A stretch of DNA of 64,000 bases from CAZGNZ01 sp964527215 (GTDB lineage: Bacteria > Fidelibacterota > Marinisomatia > SCGC-AAA003-L08 > JACNLC01), in NCBI GenBank assembly GCA_964527215.1, contig CAZGNZ010000016.1, positions 26,887 to 90,886 of the forward strand. Reading direction: 5' to 3'. Below the pieces are notes generated by a model that worked only from the letters and a program-made list of their open reading frames with translations, ran no database searches and was not told where the DNA came from. Positions 26,498 through 35,663 of the stretch are shown here, piece by piece; positions within the stretch are counted from its first letter, which is position 1; the number at the start of each line of letters is the position of its first letter. A program made the position numbers and the translations under genes.

Positions 26498-28156
26498 ATG
26501 AACAGATCCGGCCCGTTTACCCTGCTGATATCGACAGCCCTTACATTTGCTCTCCTGATGACAGGATGCGGCGATTCTACCGGCCCCGGAAGCAGCAGCG
26601 GCAACCGCTATAAGATGACATCACACCTCATCGATACTCAGCTTCCCAGTTATGTGAACATCATGTTTCAGGTCACTGACATGGATGACATTGGGGTGGA
26701 TTATCTCACTACTGCAGATTTTATCGTCACTGAGGATAATCTTCCTGTATCCCCGACGGAATCTTTCCTGCAGGTTCAAAAAAAGGACACCGTGCCTTAC
26801 ACTCTTAAAACGGTTCTGCTGCTGGACAACAGCATGAGTGTGAGTGGAAATCTGGCAGAGATCAAGGCCGCCGCCGTTACCCTGGTGGAAAATATTGAGA
26901 ATCAGCAGGAATTTGCCATATATGAGTTTTCCGATGAACCGGTGCTGCGTCAGGATTTTACGAGCGATGTGGCCGCGCTGACCCTCGCCATCAATGAAAT
27001 ACAAATCGGTTACAATTCCACCAACCTGTATGGTGCGGTGATTGAAGGCGTTTCCAGATGGGAGGATTTTTACTCCATCCCTGAGATAGAGCAGGGATTT
27101 CTGGTTCTTTTCACGGACGGGAGTGATACACAGGGATCTCATCAGCTGTCGGAAGCCCTGGCCGCCCGCGGCAGTAAACGGGTGTACACCATCGGTTTGG
27201 GTAATGAAATAGAACCTGCTGCCCTTGAAACGCTGGGGAATTCAGGCAGTTATCTCATTTCAGACCTCTCTGAACTGCTCAACCGATTCACCCTGATACA
27301 GGAGGAAATGGCCCTGTATGCCAACAGTTTTTACTGGCTGAACTATCTTAGTCCGCGACAGGGTGACAGCAATCATATACTGCGGGTCAGTATTGTTTTA
27401 AATGATTTTCATGGTCTTGAATCATTTATTGAGGGCAGTTTCAACAGCGCTGATTTCTATTCGGTGAATCAGGATGTGTATCTGTACCGTCAGGGACAGT
27501 ATGATGAGGTAATTGATGAACTTCATGTCATGGAAAACGATACCCTGTATCTGGAAGCCCTTACGTATTTTTACGAAAACCCTCCGGTGTATGACTGGAC
27601 CGTAATGGATACGGATCTTGCCTGGCTGGATCATCCGGCGGGAATCAATGAAACGGCACGTCTGATTATTTTGGGTGACGGAAACAACCAGACCAGCCTG
27701 ATCCTTACCGATACTGCCAACAACCATTCCAGAACCATACCGCTGTTCATTACCGCTCCACCGAATCCGGATCTGTTTGACTACGGGACCACATATAATG
27801 ATCATACTTACTGGGTATCCCGGGAAGCTCGAAACTGGGTTGATGCTCGAAATGCCTGCGAATTGGAAAACGGACATCTAATTACAATCGGCAGTGCGGA
27901 TGAGAATCATGTTGCCGCACAGCTGGCCGAAAGTATCCACGCCAACTGCTGGATGGGATTTACAGACATCGAATCCGAAGGCAACTGGGTCTGGGTGACC
28001 AATGAGCCCGTGGTATTTACAAACTGGGATGAAGGCGATCCGGACAACAGCAATAATCAGGATGCAGCCGTCATATTCGGAACCGGATCCAATATTGGGT
28101 TATGGAACGATGTGCAGACCAGCATCAATGCTTATTTCATCCTGGAAAAGGAATAG
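26498..28156 (+). CDS. Lipoprotein with VWA domain and C-type-lectin-like domain
   Basis: A 552-residue envelope protein. The signal LLISTALTFALLMTGC gives a lipid-anchored Cys24. A von Willebrand factor A domain spans about 100-270 with the metal-binding motif D110-N-S112-M-S114 and LFTDGSDTQGS. A middle beta region follows. Residues about 430-552 are a C-type-lectin-like domain: ARNACELENGHLITIGSADEN, CWMGFTDIESEGNWVWV, FTNWDEGDPDNSNNQDAAVI and a WND motif. Expected role is surface binding of protein or glycan. Single gene; GAAGG lies before the ATG. Confidence 0.9.
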   Translation: MNRSGPFTLLISTALTFALLMTGCGDSTGPGSSSGNRYKMTSHLIDTQLPSYVNIMFQVTDMDDIGVDYLTTADFIVTEDNLPVSPTESFLQVQKKDTVPYTLKTVLLLDNSMSVSGNLAEIKAAAVTLVENIENQQEFAIYEFSDEPVLRQDFTSDVAALTLAINEIQIGYNSTNLYGAVIEGVSRWEDFYSIPEIEQGFLVLFTDGSDTQGSHQLSEALAARGSKRVYTIGLGNEIEPAALETLGNSGSYLISDLSELLNRFTLIQEEMALYANSFYWLNYLSPRQGDSNHILRVSIVLNDFHGLESFIEGSFNSADFYSVNQDVYLYRQGQYDEVIDELHVMENDTLYLEALTYFYENPPVYDWTVMDTDLAWLDHPAGINETARLIILGDGNNQTSLILTDTANNHSRTIPLFITAPPNPDLFDYGTTYNDHTYWVSREARNWVDARNACELENGHLITIGSADENHVAAQLAESIHANCWMGFTDIESEGNWVWVTNEPVVFTNWDEGDPDNSNNQDAAVIFGTGSNIGLWNDVQTSINAYFILEKE

Positions 28157-28211
28157 CCGGCAGATCAATTCCGTTTTGAAATCCAGACTGAACCGTTGAT
28201 CAGAAGTCCGC

Positions 28212-29888
28212 TCAGATCTCAAAATTTTGAATTGCTCGATATCCCCATCTCAGCGGGAGCATGATGATCAGAATATTGATCACCACTACCAATGACACAG
28301 GCAGTGCAATCAGCATTCCCTTGTGATCGGCACCGGCAAGATACAGAATACCCACCAGAGATCCCACCATCACACATACATAAAACAGACTGATTACTAT
28401 GGTAATGATGCCTCCGGCACTGGAGCTGATTTTCATGGGATTGGATTCGTCATACTGCGCGAAAACAGCCCCCAGACCCAGGGAAAGACTGATAAGGGCA
28501 ACGCTGATGAGCATCAGGAAAACGGTGGTTATAAAGGAAATGAATATGCTCTGGCTGAGAAAATGATTGCTGATCAGGGCGATGATTTCGGCCAGCGGGA
28601 AAAAGATGGCGAAAGACAGCCAGAATTTCTCGCGGAACAGCCGGGTAATATCAATAGGGGCGCTTTTCAGTATCCATAATCCCCTGCCCTCCAGACTGAT
28701 TAACGGAAAAACAAAACGGGTGGTAAGCGCTACCATGACAAACCCGCAGAAACCGAAATTGAATAGATAAATCAGTATCCGCCAGAATTGAGTCAGGTTG
28801 GCAAACCGTACATCCGCGCGGGATAAATTCAGCAGATAAATACTGATAAGAAAACCGAACATAAGAAACTGAAACCATTGCTGCGGGGTACGGACAAATG
28901 TAAGAATGTCCTTAAAAATCAGTCCCCGCATGCCCGGCTGAAATCCCGGAAGACGCTTCATCAGACCGGTTGAATCTGCAGGTTCTTTCTCAGACCGGCT
29001 GGCAGAGCCTTCCATGATCTGGTACGTTTTATGATACCAGCCGGCGGATATTGCCGACGCTGCTTCGTATCCAATCAGACCTGTAGTAATCAGCAGACCG
29101 GCATTCAGAAAAAGGTCGGTCCAGCGGTCTGCTGAAAAATTGAAAAGCTCGGTAAACCAGTAGCTGGGAATCAGGGGAAATGGCGGTTGAGACAGATTGA
29201 ACATGTATCGGTCCAGAGCCCGGAAACTGCCCATGTCGCCCACAATATTTATGCCTCTCTGGCTGGTGTTGAAGTAAATCCAGAAAATACCCAGAAACAG
29301 CAGACCCAATACAATGAATACAGACCGCATCCTGAACCACTGTGAAAGGCGAACAACCCCCATCATGATAATCAGTCCGAACGCAGTTCCGATTAGCAGA
29401 TAAGGGACCAGACCGAATAGTAATATGGCGAGCATCTGCGGTGGCGAGATGCTGTAGATTTTCCCGTATGCCATTGTCATCGGCAGACCCAGCACCAGAA
29501 TCGCCCAGCTGCTGTACAGTGCATTTTCCAGATACTTTATTCGGAAAATCCGAATAAATGATAATGGTACGGTGAACAGATACGCCACTTCCGGACTGCG
29601 GTACAAGGTGGAGAAGGATGTGATGATATTGGATAGGATCAGAAGATAAAAAATAATGGACCAGCCCAGATAAAATATGCGGTCCAGGAGAATGCGGCCC
29701 AGGTCACCCTGATTTAACAGAAACCTGGCTCCCCTGAGAAACAGGAAGTATCCGCCGAGCACAATGCCGATGATGATCAGTATGGAAACTGAGATTTCCA
29801 GCCAGCGTCGTTTAAAGGTTCTCAGCAGATAGTGCAGAAAAGCAATAAACCGGGTCTGGAATATACTGTATATACGATTTGCAGTCAT
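28212..29888 (-). CDS. Large ABC exporter permease
   Basis: A 558-residue membrane protein with about 12-14 hydrophobic helices and positively charged loops, of the putative ABC exporter type that pairs with a separate ATPase. It lies 12 bases downstream of the ATPase gene with AGGA before its start, so the two form one transporter. It has no periplasmic FtsX-like domain. Substrate unknown. Confidence 0.85.
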   Translation of the reverse strand: MTANRIYSIFQTRFIAFLHYLLRTFKRRWLEISVSILIIIGIVLGGYFLFLRGARFLLNQGDLGRILLDRIFYLGWSIIFYLLILSNIITSFSTLYRSPEVAYLFTVPLSFIRIFRIKYLENALYSSWAILVLGLPMTMAYGKIYSISPPQMLAILLFGLVPYLLIGTAFGLIIMMGVVRLSQWFRMRSVFIVLGLLFLGIFWIYFNTSQRGINIVGDMGSFRALDRYMFNLSQPPFPLIPSYWFTELFNFSADRWTDLFLNAGLLITTGLIGYEAASAISAGWYHKTYQIMEGSASRSEKEPADSTGLMKRLPGFQPGMRGLIFKDILTFVRTPQQWFQFLMFGFLISIYLLNLSRADVRFANLTQFWRILIYLFNFGFCGFVMVALTTRFVFPLISLEGRGLWILKSAPIDITRLFREKFWLSFAIFFPLAEIIALISNHFLSQSIFISFITTVFLMLISVALISLSLGLGAVFAQYDESNPMKISSSAGGIITIVISLFYVCVMVGSLVGILYLAGADHKGMLIALPVSLVVVINILIIMLPLRWGYRAIQNFEI

Positions 29889-29900
29889 TTGCTGTCCTGT

Positions 29901-30626
29901 TTACGACTGCTGATCCAGCAGTTCGAGAAAAAAATCTTCCAGAGTCACATCTTTCTGAAAATTTTCACGCAGTTCAGCCATGTTTCCTGTTCGAAGAATG
30001 TTGCCCTTGTGAATAATGGAAATACGGTCTGACAATTCTTCTGCCACATTGAGATTGTGCGTGGACAGGAAAATGGCTTTTCCTTCACTTCGTTTTTCTT
30101 TCAGCATCTCCCGGACAATCCGTGCCGATTTGGGATCCAGACCCACCATGGGTTCGTCAATAATCAGAATATCGGGTTCATGGAAAAAAGTGGCGGCAAA
30201 GACCAGTCGCTGCTTCATTCCCTGGGAATATCCCTCAATACGGTCAGTCAGCCAGGATTCAATACCGAGACGTTCGCTGTAGATGCGAAGGTTTTTCTCA
30301 ATTCTGGTGTTAGACATCCCGTACAGATTGCCCACAACATGGAAATATTCAATCCCGGATAAACGATTGTACAGATAGGCATTATCCGGGACATAACCCA
30401 TTATCTGCTTCGCGGCAACCGGATTTTTGGCAATATCGGTACCATGGATAAGAATACGGCCTTCATCAGGGGACATCAGCCCCGTTATCATTTTAATTGT
30501 CGTGGTTTTCCCTGCTCCGTTGGGACCCAGAAAACTGAACAGCTCGCCGGGTCCAATTTCCAGGGAAACCTGGTTTACTGCTTTCAGGGTACCGAAAAAC
30601 TTGGTGATTTTTTCAAGTCGTATCAT
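29901..30626 (-). CDS. ABC transporter ATP-binding protein
   Basis: A 241-residue ATPase of the CcmA/DrrA exporter class. Walker A GPNGAGKTTTIK, Q-loop GYVPDNAYLYNRL, signature YSQGMKQR, Walker B ILIIDEPMVGLDP and switch STHNLNVAE are all present. The start overlaps the stop of the transglutaminase-like gene by four bases (ATGA), and the permease gene follows after 12 bases, so the three genes are one operon. Confidence 0.95.
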   Translation of the reverse strand: MIRLEKITKFFGTLKAVNQVSLEIGPGELFSFLGPNGAGKTTTIKMITGLMSPDEGRILIHGTDIAKNPVAAKQIMGYVPDNAYLYNRLSGIEYFHVVGNLYGMSNTRIEKNLRIYSERLGIESWLTDRIEGYSQGMKQRLVFAATFFHEPDILIIDEPMVGLDPKSARIVREMLKEKRSEGKAIFLSTHNLNVAEELSDRISIIHKGNILRTGNMAELRENFQKDVTLEDFFLELLDQQS

Positions 30627-32095
30627 TGAGTTCTGCTTTCGTATTGTTGATCAATCACATCAATGTCAATGTTTCCCATGATGGGAATAAGGGCATTCAG
30701 GTTGACAAAATCACCCTCAAGAAAGGCGATATGCGTGGCATCGGCAACAGGCTGATCCAGTGTTGGATCGGTAGATATCCACTGTCCGTTCACCAGTACT
30801 ACCGGCCAGGCGTGATAGGCAAAGCGATCGTTGATATAAACAAGACCAATATGTATTTTGGTGGGAATCCCGGCGGCTCTGCTCAACGAAGAGAACAGGA
30901 TGGTGTGTTCGCTGCAGTCCCCGGTGCGCTGCTGAAGAATTTCAACAGCAGATGACATACTGACTACCGGTTGTTTTTTCAGCAGGTGATAGACAAATCC
31001 ATGAAGCCGCAGCACTTTTTCCCAGACATTCCCGGCATCCCCGATCACTTCTTTCATAACTGTCTGTATTCTGGGATGGAAAGGCTGGATGACATTGTCA
31101 CCCTGGAGAAACTGATCTGCGGCCGCTGACTCATCGGGAAAAGGCTGTTTTGTCAACCGAAGCTGCAGCGGCGCATTCCTGATTACTTCCTGACGCTGGG
31201 AATTCAGTGCCGTCAGAAGTTCCGGCTCCAGCCCGTTTATCTGAAGTGTCAGGCGGCTCAGCAAACCGGGGTTCCGGATGGAACGGTCAACGGGAACTGC
31301 ATAGGCATCAAACATATCCAGGCTTACAGTTTCCCGTTCCCACATGTTCACTTCCCCGGGAGAGGATTTCTCCATCACCAGCCCCATAACGGTTTCCTCC
31401 CGGAAGGTCAGCCCGTTGTCATCCAGCCACAGCGTCGCCGGTATTCCGTCAAATTCGATTCCGATTTTATTCAGTTCCAGTTCTTCACCGCTGATGCTCA
31501 GGGTTTCCCTGCCTTGATGGGTGATGTCCACCATACCGGATTCAGAAGTCAGCGGATCGAATACGGGGATCCTGATGTGGTCTCCTTCGCTGATTCCCCT
31601 GGAGGAAATCATTGGCTGGATACCGATGTAGGAATACACCTTTTCAGGGGCATCGATATACTGAATGGTGCTGTCGCCGCCGTGAATCTGGATTAGACGG
31701 ATTCTGCGGCCTTCCCGGCGTCCTTTCAGCCGGGTGGTGTACTGATCTGACTGCAGACTGTAGTCAAAGCTGCGGATCTGAAACGAGGTGTCCAGTCGGG
31801 CGGCATTGATCAATGTCACATTGGCTTCCATGCCGGCAATGGCAAGCTTCAGGATGGTCGTGCTGCGAATAGTGTATCCGGCCGTATCATTGTTGCTGAT
31901 GCTATAGATGGAATACCCCATCCTGGCCCCGTTATGATATACGGCCATCCACTGGGCATCTGATGATATATCTGAGATACCGGTGGTTAAATCGGAATAA
32001 AAAACCGGAGATTCGGCATCCAGATAATTTTTCTTTACCAGAAGGCCCAGAAGTGTGATCCACACAGCCAAAAGTGTCAATTGATAGATTCGCAT
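30623..32095 (-). CDS. Transglutaminase-like domain protein, membrane-anchored
   Basis: A 490-residue protein with an N-terminal hydrophobic anchor (LTLLAVWITLLGLL), a long beta-rich region and a C-terminal transglutaminase-like domain. The catalytic triad is C394 in TGDCSEH, H428 in AYHAW and D443 in STDPT. Family members act as peptidases or amide-bond-forming enzymes outside the membrane. It is the first gene of an operon with an ABC ATPase (4-base overlap) and a large permease, which suggests it works on, or gates, the exported substrate; that is inference. Confidence 0.85.
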   Translation of the reverse strand: MRIYQLTLLAVWITLLGLLVKKNYLDAESPVFYSDLTTGISDISSDAQWMAVYHNGARMGYSIYSISNNDTAGYTIRSTTILKLAIAGMEANVTLINAARLDTSFQIRSFDYSLQSDQYTTRLKGRREGRRIRLIQIHGGDSTIQYIDAPEKVYSYIGIQPMISSRGISEGDHIRIPVFDPLTSESGMVDITHQGRETLSISGEELELNKIGIEFDGIPATLWLDDNGLTFREETVMGLVMEKSSPGEVNMWERETVSLDMFDAYAVPVDRSIRNPGLLSRLTLQINGLEPELLTALNSQRQEVIRNAPLQLRLTKQPFPDESAAADQFLQGDNVIQPFHPRIQTVMKEVIGDAGNVWEKVLRLHGFVYHLLKKQPVVSMSSAVEILQQRTGDCSEHTILFSSLSRAAGIPTKIHIGLVYINDRFAYHAWPVVLVNGQWISTDPTLDQPVADATHIAFLEGDFVNLNALIPIMGNIDIDVIDQQYESRTQ

Positions 32096-32207
32096 GTTGC
32101 TTCCATTTGGTCAGCCTGAAAAAGCGGGTTGAGTCCCCAAGGACGAATGCAAAACTGCATACTGTCCCTGACAGGGGAAGTTTCTTATCAGACTGAACAG
32201 GCCAGTT

Positions 32208-34634
32208 TTATTTTATCAGCTGTATCTTTCTCGTGGTGATTCCCTCGGGAGTAACCAGACGAACCAGATAAAGTCCTGATGGGAACTCCCCGGCCTTCCA
32301 GTTGAACTGGATGCGGCCCGGAGGATAGACGTCATCGGCCAAATCCGCAATCCTGCACCCCGAAAGATCGAAAATTTGCAGTTTTACAGGACTGGTTTTA
32401 TTCAGTGACAGACAAATAGTGGTTTCGGGATTGAACGGGTTCGGATAGATGGATAAGAGATTGAATTCATCCGACACATTCAGGTTCGTTTCGGCAGAAA
32501 CCCAATTCCCCTGCCAGTCCGTGATTATGGCGGAGCGAATATTGATTTCCCCGTTGAAGGCCAAGAGCGGACCATCGGAGACCGCAGACCCGTTCAGATT
32601 GAACAACAGGATTCGGGATTCATCATGATAAAGTGTCCATTCATCCGTCAGAAGCGATTCGGCAGTGTCCAGCCGGCCGGTGTAGTCGATTTGAATGCCT
32701 GCTGCAGGTCCCTGGGTTACAAGAGATAAAGAATGCCCGTTATTGATCACTTCTGCATATTTTAATTCTGTCTTGCGGGTTACATCAGGTGCCAGAATGA
32801 TGTCCACGGTCAGCACAATGTCCACGACATTTATCACTCCGTCGGCATTGATATCAGCAGCCCAGAATTCATATTCCGTAGTGGGCGTTCCAAACACAAA
32901 ATCCACCATAAGGACGATATCCACCACATTGACATCGCCGTCCTGGTTCACATCTCCCGGGATTCCGTAGATACAGCTGCCGTCATCCAATACTGCAGTG
33001 GGGTCATAGTTAACGGCATCCGGATCGGTACATCCTGCCGGCGGTTCGGGAATATAGATGCAAGGATTGTCGCCAGCGGTCAGGGAAAGACCGTCAGCAC
33101 CTGAAAGCACTACATCGCTGATGCACGCCTCCACGGCTGGGCCGTGCTCAAACAGCAGGGTAGCCAAAGTGCCGGACCCGGATGGAAGGTAATCGGCGGA
33201 CAGTGAAAATCCGATTACATTGCCGGTTTCACTGCTGAAACTCACTATGAATATTTCATTAACCGCATCAATGAGCGACAGTCCTTCAATATTAAACTGA
33301 AAGCCGTAGATTTCCGCTGGAGAGTCATAAATTAAGTCCAGACTGCCGTAATTCGGGTTCGTCTGATCCAGGTTCTCCAATGTCAGGATGACGGACGTCA
33401 AAGGCTCGGGAACAGTGACGCAGTCTCCAGTAATCGCGGAAATGGGACTGCCGTCAACATTACTGAGAATCATATCATTCAGGCATGCCAGAGATTCCGG
33501 ACCGGGTTCAAAATTGAGAATAGTCAGTATTCCGCTGCCGGCGGGGAGATAGTCGGCCGTGAGACTGAATCCCACCACTATTCCGGATTCACTGTTTGTG
33601 CTGACGGTAAAGACCTCGCTGGCTCCGGAGATCAGGGTGATGCCTGAAATCTGAAACTGGAACCCGTAAATGTCGGTGTTGCTGTCATAAAGAATTTCCA
33701 TCGAACCCAGGGTTGGATCAGTCACGTCAATATTGCCAAAAGTGATTGTTGCCTCTTCGGTGCTGTACAGGCAGCTTCCGTCATCCTCGTTCGCATTTGG
33801 GTCATAATTCAGAGCATCGGGATCCGTGCAGCCCCAGACGGTTTCGAAACCAACAAACTGGTCAATCCAGTCAAGGTAATTGAATACGCGCGTATATACT
33901 CCGGGATGGGCCGGTTCTGCGCAGCCGATGCCCCAGCTGACGATACCGGTCAGTTCAAACTGTCCGTTATTGGATGCCAGCAGCGGACCGCCGCTGTCCC
34001 CCTGGCAGGAATCTTCTCCGCCGTCCACAATGTCCCCGGCGCAAATCATGTTGGTCGTAATTCCCCCGCCGTAATGAGCATCATCGCTGCAGACGGTATT
34101 GGAAATAATGGGGACATCCACTTCCATGAGTACCGGTGATACGGGACCGTCAGAATACAGCGCGCCCCAACCCATCACACGGGCCAACTGACCGGCGTCA
34201 TCCAGTGCCGAATTCGATATCAGTGCTGCAGGAATCAATTCCGGGGGTGCCGGAGCGGCCAGGTGCAGCAGTGCGATATCATTGTTGTATGAATAGGAGT
34301 CGTAGAAATTGTGTTCAATTTTCTCATCCACCCCCAGGGTCACCCGTACGCCGGGATTTTCATAGGGATTCCACAGATTGTGAGCACCCAGAATCACCTC
34401 GATATCCTGAGGGTCGATTCCTTCAGTACAGTGGGCGGCAGTGAGTACCCATTCTTCATGAATCAGTGTACCGCCGCACAGATTAGGACCGGGAAGGACG
34501 GCCGCCATCCAGGAATACTGAAAAGGCGGATCTACTTCGCTCCCTCCGACTATTCGTGTATCTTGAGAACAAACCGCCGTAATCAGTATCGAAACGGCGA
34601 TGACAATTCTCGAAATGCAGGGGTTAATGTGCAT
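32208..34634 (-). CDS. Secreted trypsin-like protease with cohesin-like repeats, dockerin and C-terminal sorting domain
   Basis: An 808-residue mosaic exported protein. After the signal peptide (to about residue 22) comes RIVGG, a trypsin-type activation site, then an S1 protease domain with H68 (TAAHC), D119 (NNDIALL) and S214 (CQGDSGGP). Two near-identical blocks at 294-406 and 413-527 (IYGFQFxIxGxxLI ... GFSLxADYLPxGSG) resemble cohesin domains. CTDPDA(L/V)NYDP repeats lie at 269 and 535. A dockerin pair follows at about 558-615 (DVNQDGDVNVVD, DINADGVINVVD). The last 75 residues begin YPNPFNPETT and end TRKIQLIK, a type-A sorting domain of the T9SS kind. It should be exported and cell-surface bound. 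GGAG precedes the ATG. Confidence 0.93.
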   Translation of the reverse strand: MHINPCISRIVIAVSILITAVCSQDTRIVGGSEVDPPFQYSWMAAVLPGPNLCGGTLIHEEWVLTAAHCTEGIDPQDIEVILGAHNLWNPYENPGVRVTLGVDEKIEHNFYDSYSYNNDIALLHLAAPAPPELIPAALISNSALDDAGQLARVMGWGALYSDGPVSPVLMEVDVPIISNTVCSDDAHYGGGITTNMICAGDIVDGGEDSCQGDSGGPLLASNNGQFELTGIVSWGIGCAEPAHPGVYTRVFNYLDWIDQFVGFETVWGCTDPDALNYDPNANEDDGSCLYSTEEATITFGNIDVTDPTLGSMEILYDSNTDIYGFQFQISGITLISGASEVFTVSTNSESGIVVGFSLTADYLPAGSGILTILNFEPGPESLACLNDMILSNVDGSPISAITGDCVTVPEPLTSVILTLENLDQTNPNYGSLDLIYDSPAEIYGFQFNIEGLSLIDAVNEIFIVSFSSETGNVIGFSLSADYLPSGSGTLATLLFEHGPAVEACISDVVLSGADGLSLTAGDNPCIYIPEPPAGCTDPDAVNYDPTAVLDDGSCIYGIPGDVNQDGDVNVVDIVLMVDFVFGTPTTEYEFWAADINADGVINVVDIVLTVDIILAPDVTRKTELKYAEVINNGHSLSLVTQGPAAGIQIDYTGRLDTAESLLTDEWTLYHDESRILLFNLNGSAVSDGPLLAFNGEINIRSAIITDWQGNWVSAETNLNVSDEFNLLSIYPNPFNPETTICLSLNKTSPVKLQIFDLSGCRIADLADDVYPPGRIQFNWKAGEFPSGLYLVRLVTPEGITTRKIQLIK

Positions 34635-34946
34635 GAGTTTCTCCGGAGTTTAAGGGAAAGCAATTGTTTGGACAGGAGAAATATTAATCAAAACGATGCA
34701 AAAAGGCCAAGGAATGAATGGGTTGGACACAGCGCCGTACAAACGGCAGACTGAGTCCCGAGGCCGCTTCATCAGAAGTGTCTGGCAGACGTCCCGTTGC
34801 CGGCATATCAGGGTGGATTGATGAATTCAATACCATTTTTCCAGCCCGAAAGCAGGGCAAGCCTACATCATTCTGATCAGTGTAATTTATGTTTCTTGTG
34901 TGTAAATTTCCGTACATCCATTATTCTCAATCAAAAGGGAAGCATT
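34635..34946. other. Divergent promoter region, nothing else recognised
   Basis: 312 bases between the minus-strand S1 protease and the plus-strand LiaF-like gene. A frame in phase with the LiaF-like gene runs back to 34797 but lacks a ribosome binding site and hydrophobic start. No RNA gene or repeat is visible. Confidence 0.4.
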
Positions 34947-35636
34947 ATGTCTCCTAAAGAAAACCGTGCAACCAACAATTATGCTGTCGGACTGATTCTG
35001 ATTATTATTGGTGCGATATTAATGTTGGAAACATTTGACATTATGAACATCGGGAGGATTCTGGCCGAATGGTGGCCTCTGATTCTGATCTTCATCGGGA
35101 TTGCAAAACTGAAAGGGACAGATAAAACCAGCGGTGCGGTTCTGTTTGTGATCGGTGTGGTTCTGCTCCTTGTTACCCTGCGAATTCTGAATTGGGCCAG
35201 CATCTGGCGGTTCTGGCCGTTGCTACTCATTGGATTTGGTGTATCAATCATAATGAGAGCCAAAGGTCAAAAATCCAGAAACAAACATGAGAACACGCAG
35301 GAAGATTTTGTGAGAACAATCACCATTTTCGGCGGTCTTGACCGTGTTGTAAAATCTGAAAGCTTCAGAGGGGGTGACATTGTTGTTCTATTCGGTGGCG
35401 TGGATCTGGATATCCGTCAGGTAAAGTTCCAGGAAAATGTTGGCGAACTGAGTCTCACAGCCCTGTTTGGCGGAATCGAGGTGAAAGTATCTCCGAATGT
35501 TCAAACCTCGGTCTCCGGCTCACCGCTGTTCGGGGGTATTGAAAACAATACTGAATCTCCGGAAACCTCTGAGACAGCAGCTCGTCTGAACTGTCACTGC
35601 ACAGTTGCGTTTGGCGGGGTGGAACTGAGGAATTAA
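34947..35636 (+). CDS. LiaF-like transmembrane protein
   Basis: A 229-residue protein with four N-terminal membrane helices (about 10-95: YAVGLILIIIGAILMLE, WPLILIFIGIAKL, GAVLFVIGVVLLLV, FWPLLLIGFGVSIIM) and a C-terminal beta domain with repeated FGG turns (TIFGGLD, LFGGVDL, LFGGIEV, LFGGIEN, AFGGVEL). This is the LiaF/YvqF layout linked to cell-envelope stress sensing in Firmicutes. ATG 34947 has AAGGGAAG upstream, and the hydrophilic in-frame extension before it is rejected. No LiaRS-like pair is adjacent. Confidence 0.85.
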   Translation: MSPKENRATNNYAVGLILIIIGAILMLETFDIMNIGRILAEWWPLILIFIGIAKLKGTDKTSGAVLFVIGVVLLLVTLRILNWASIWRFWPLLLIGFGVSIIMRAKGQKSRNKHENTQEDFVRTITIFGGLDRVVKSESFRGGDIVVLFGGVDLDIRQVKFQENVGELSLTALFGGIEVKVSPNVQTSVSGSPLFGGIENNTESPETSETAARLNCHCTVAFGGVELRN

Positions 35637-35663
35637 TCAGACAAGACGGCGACACGGCTGCTT

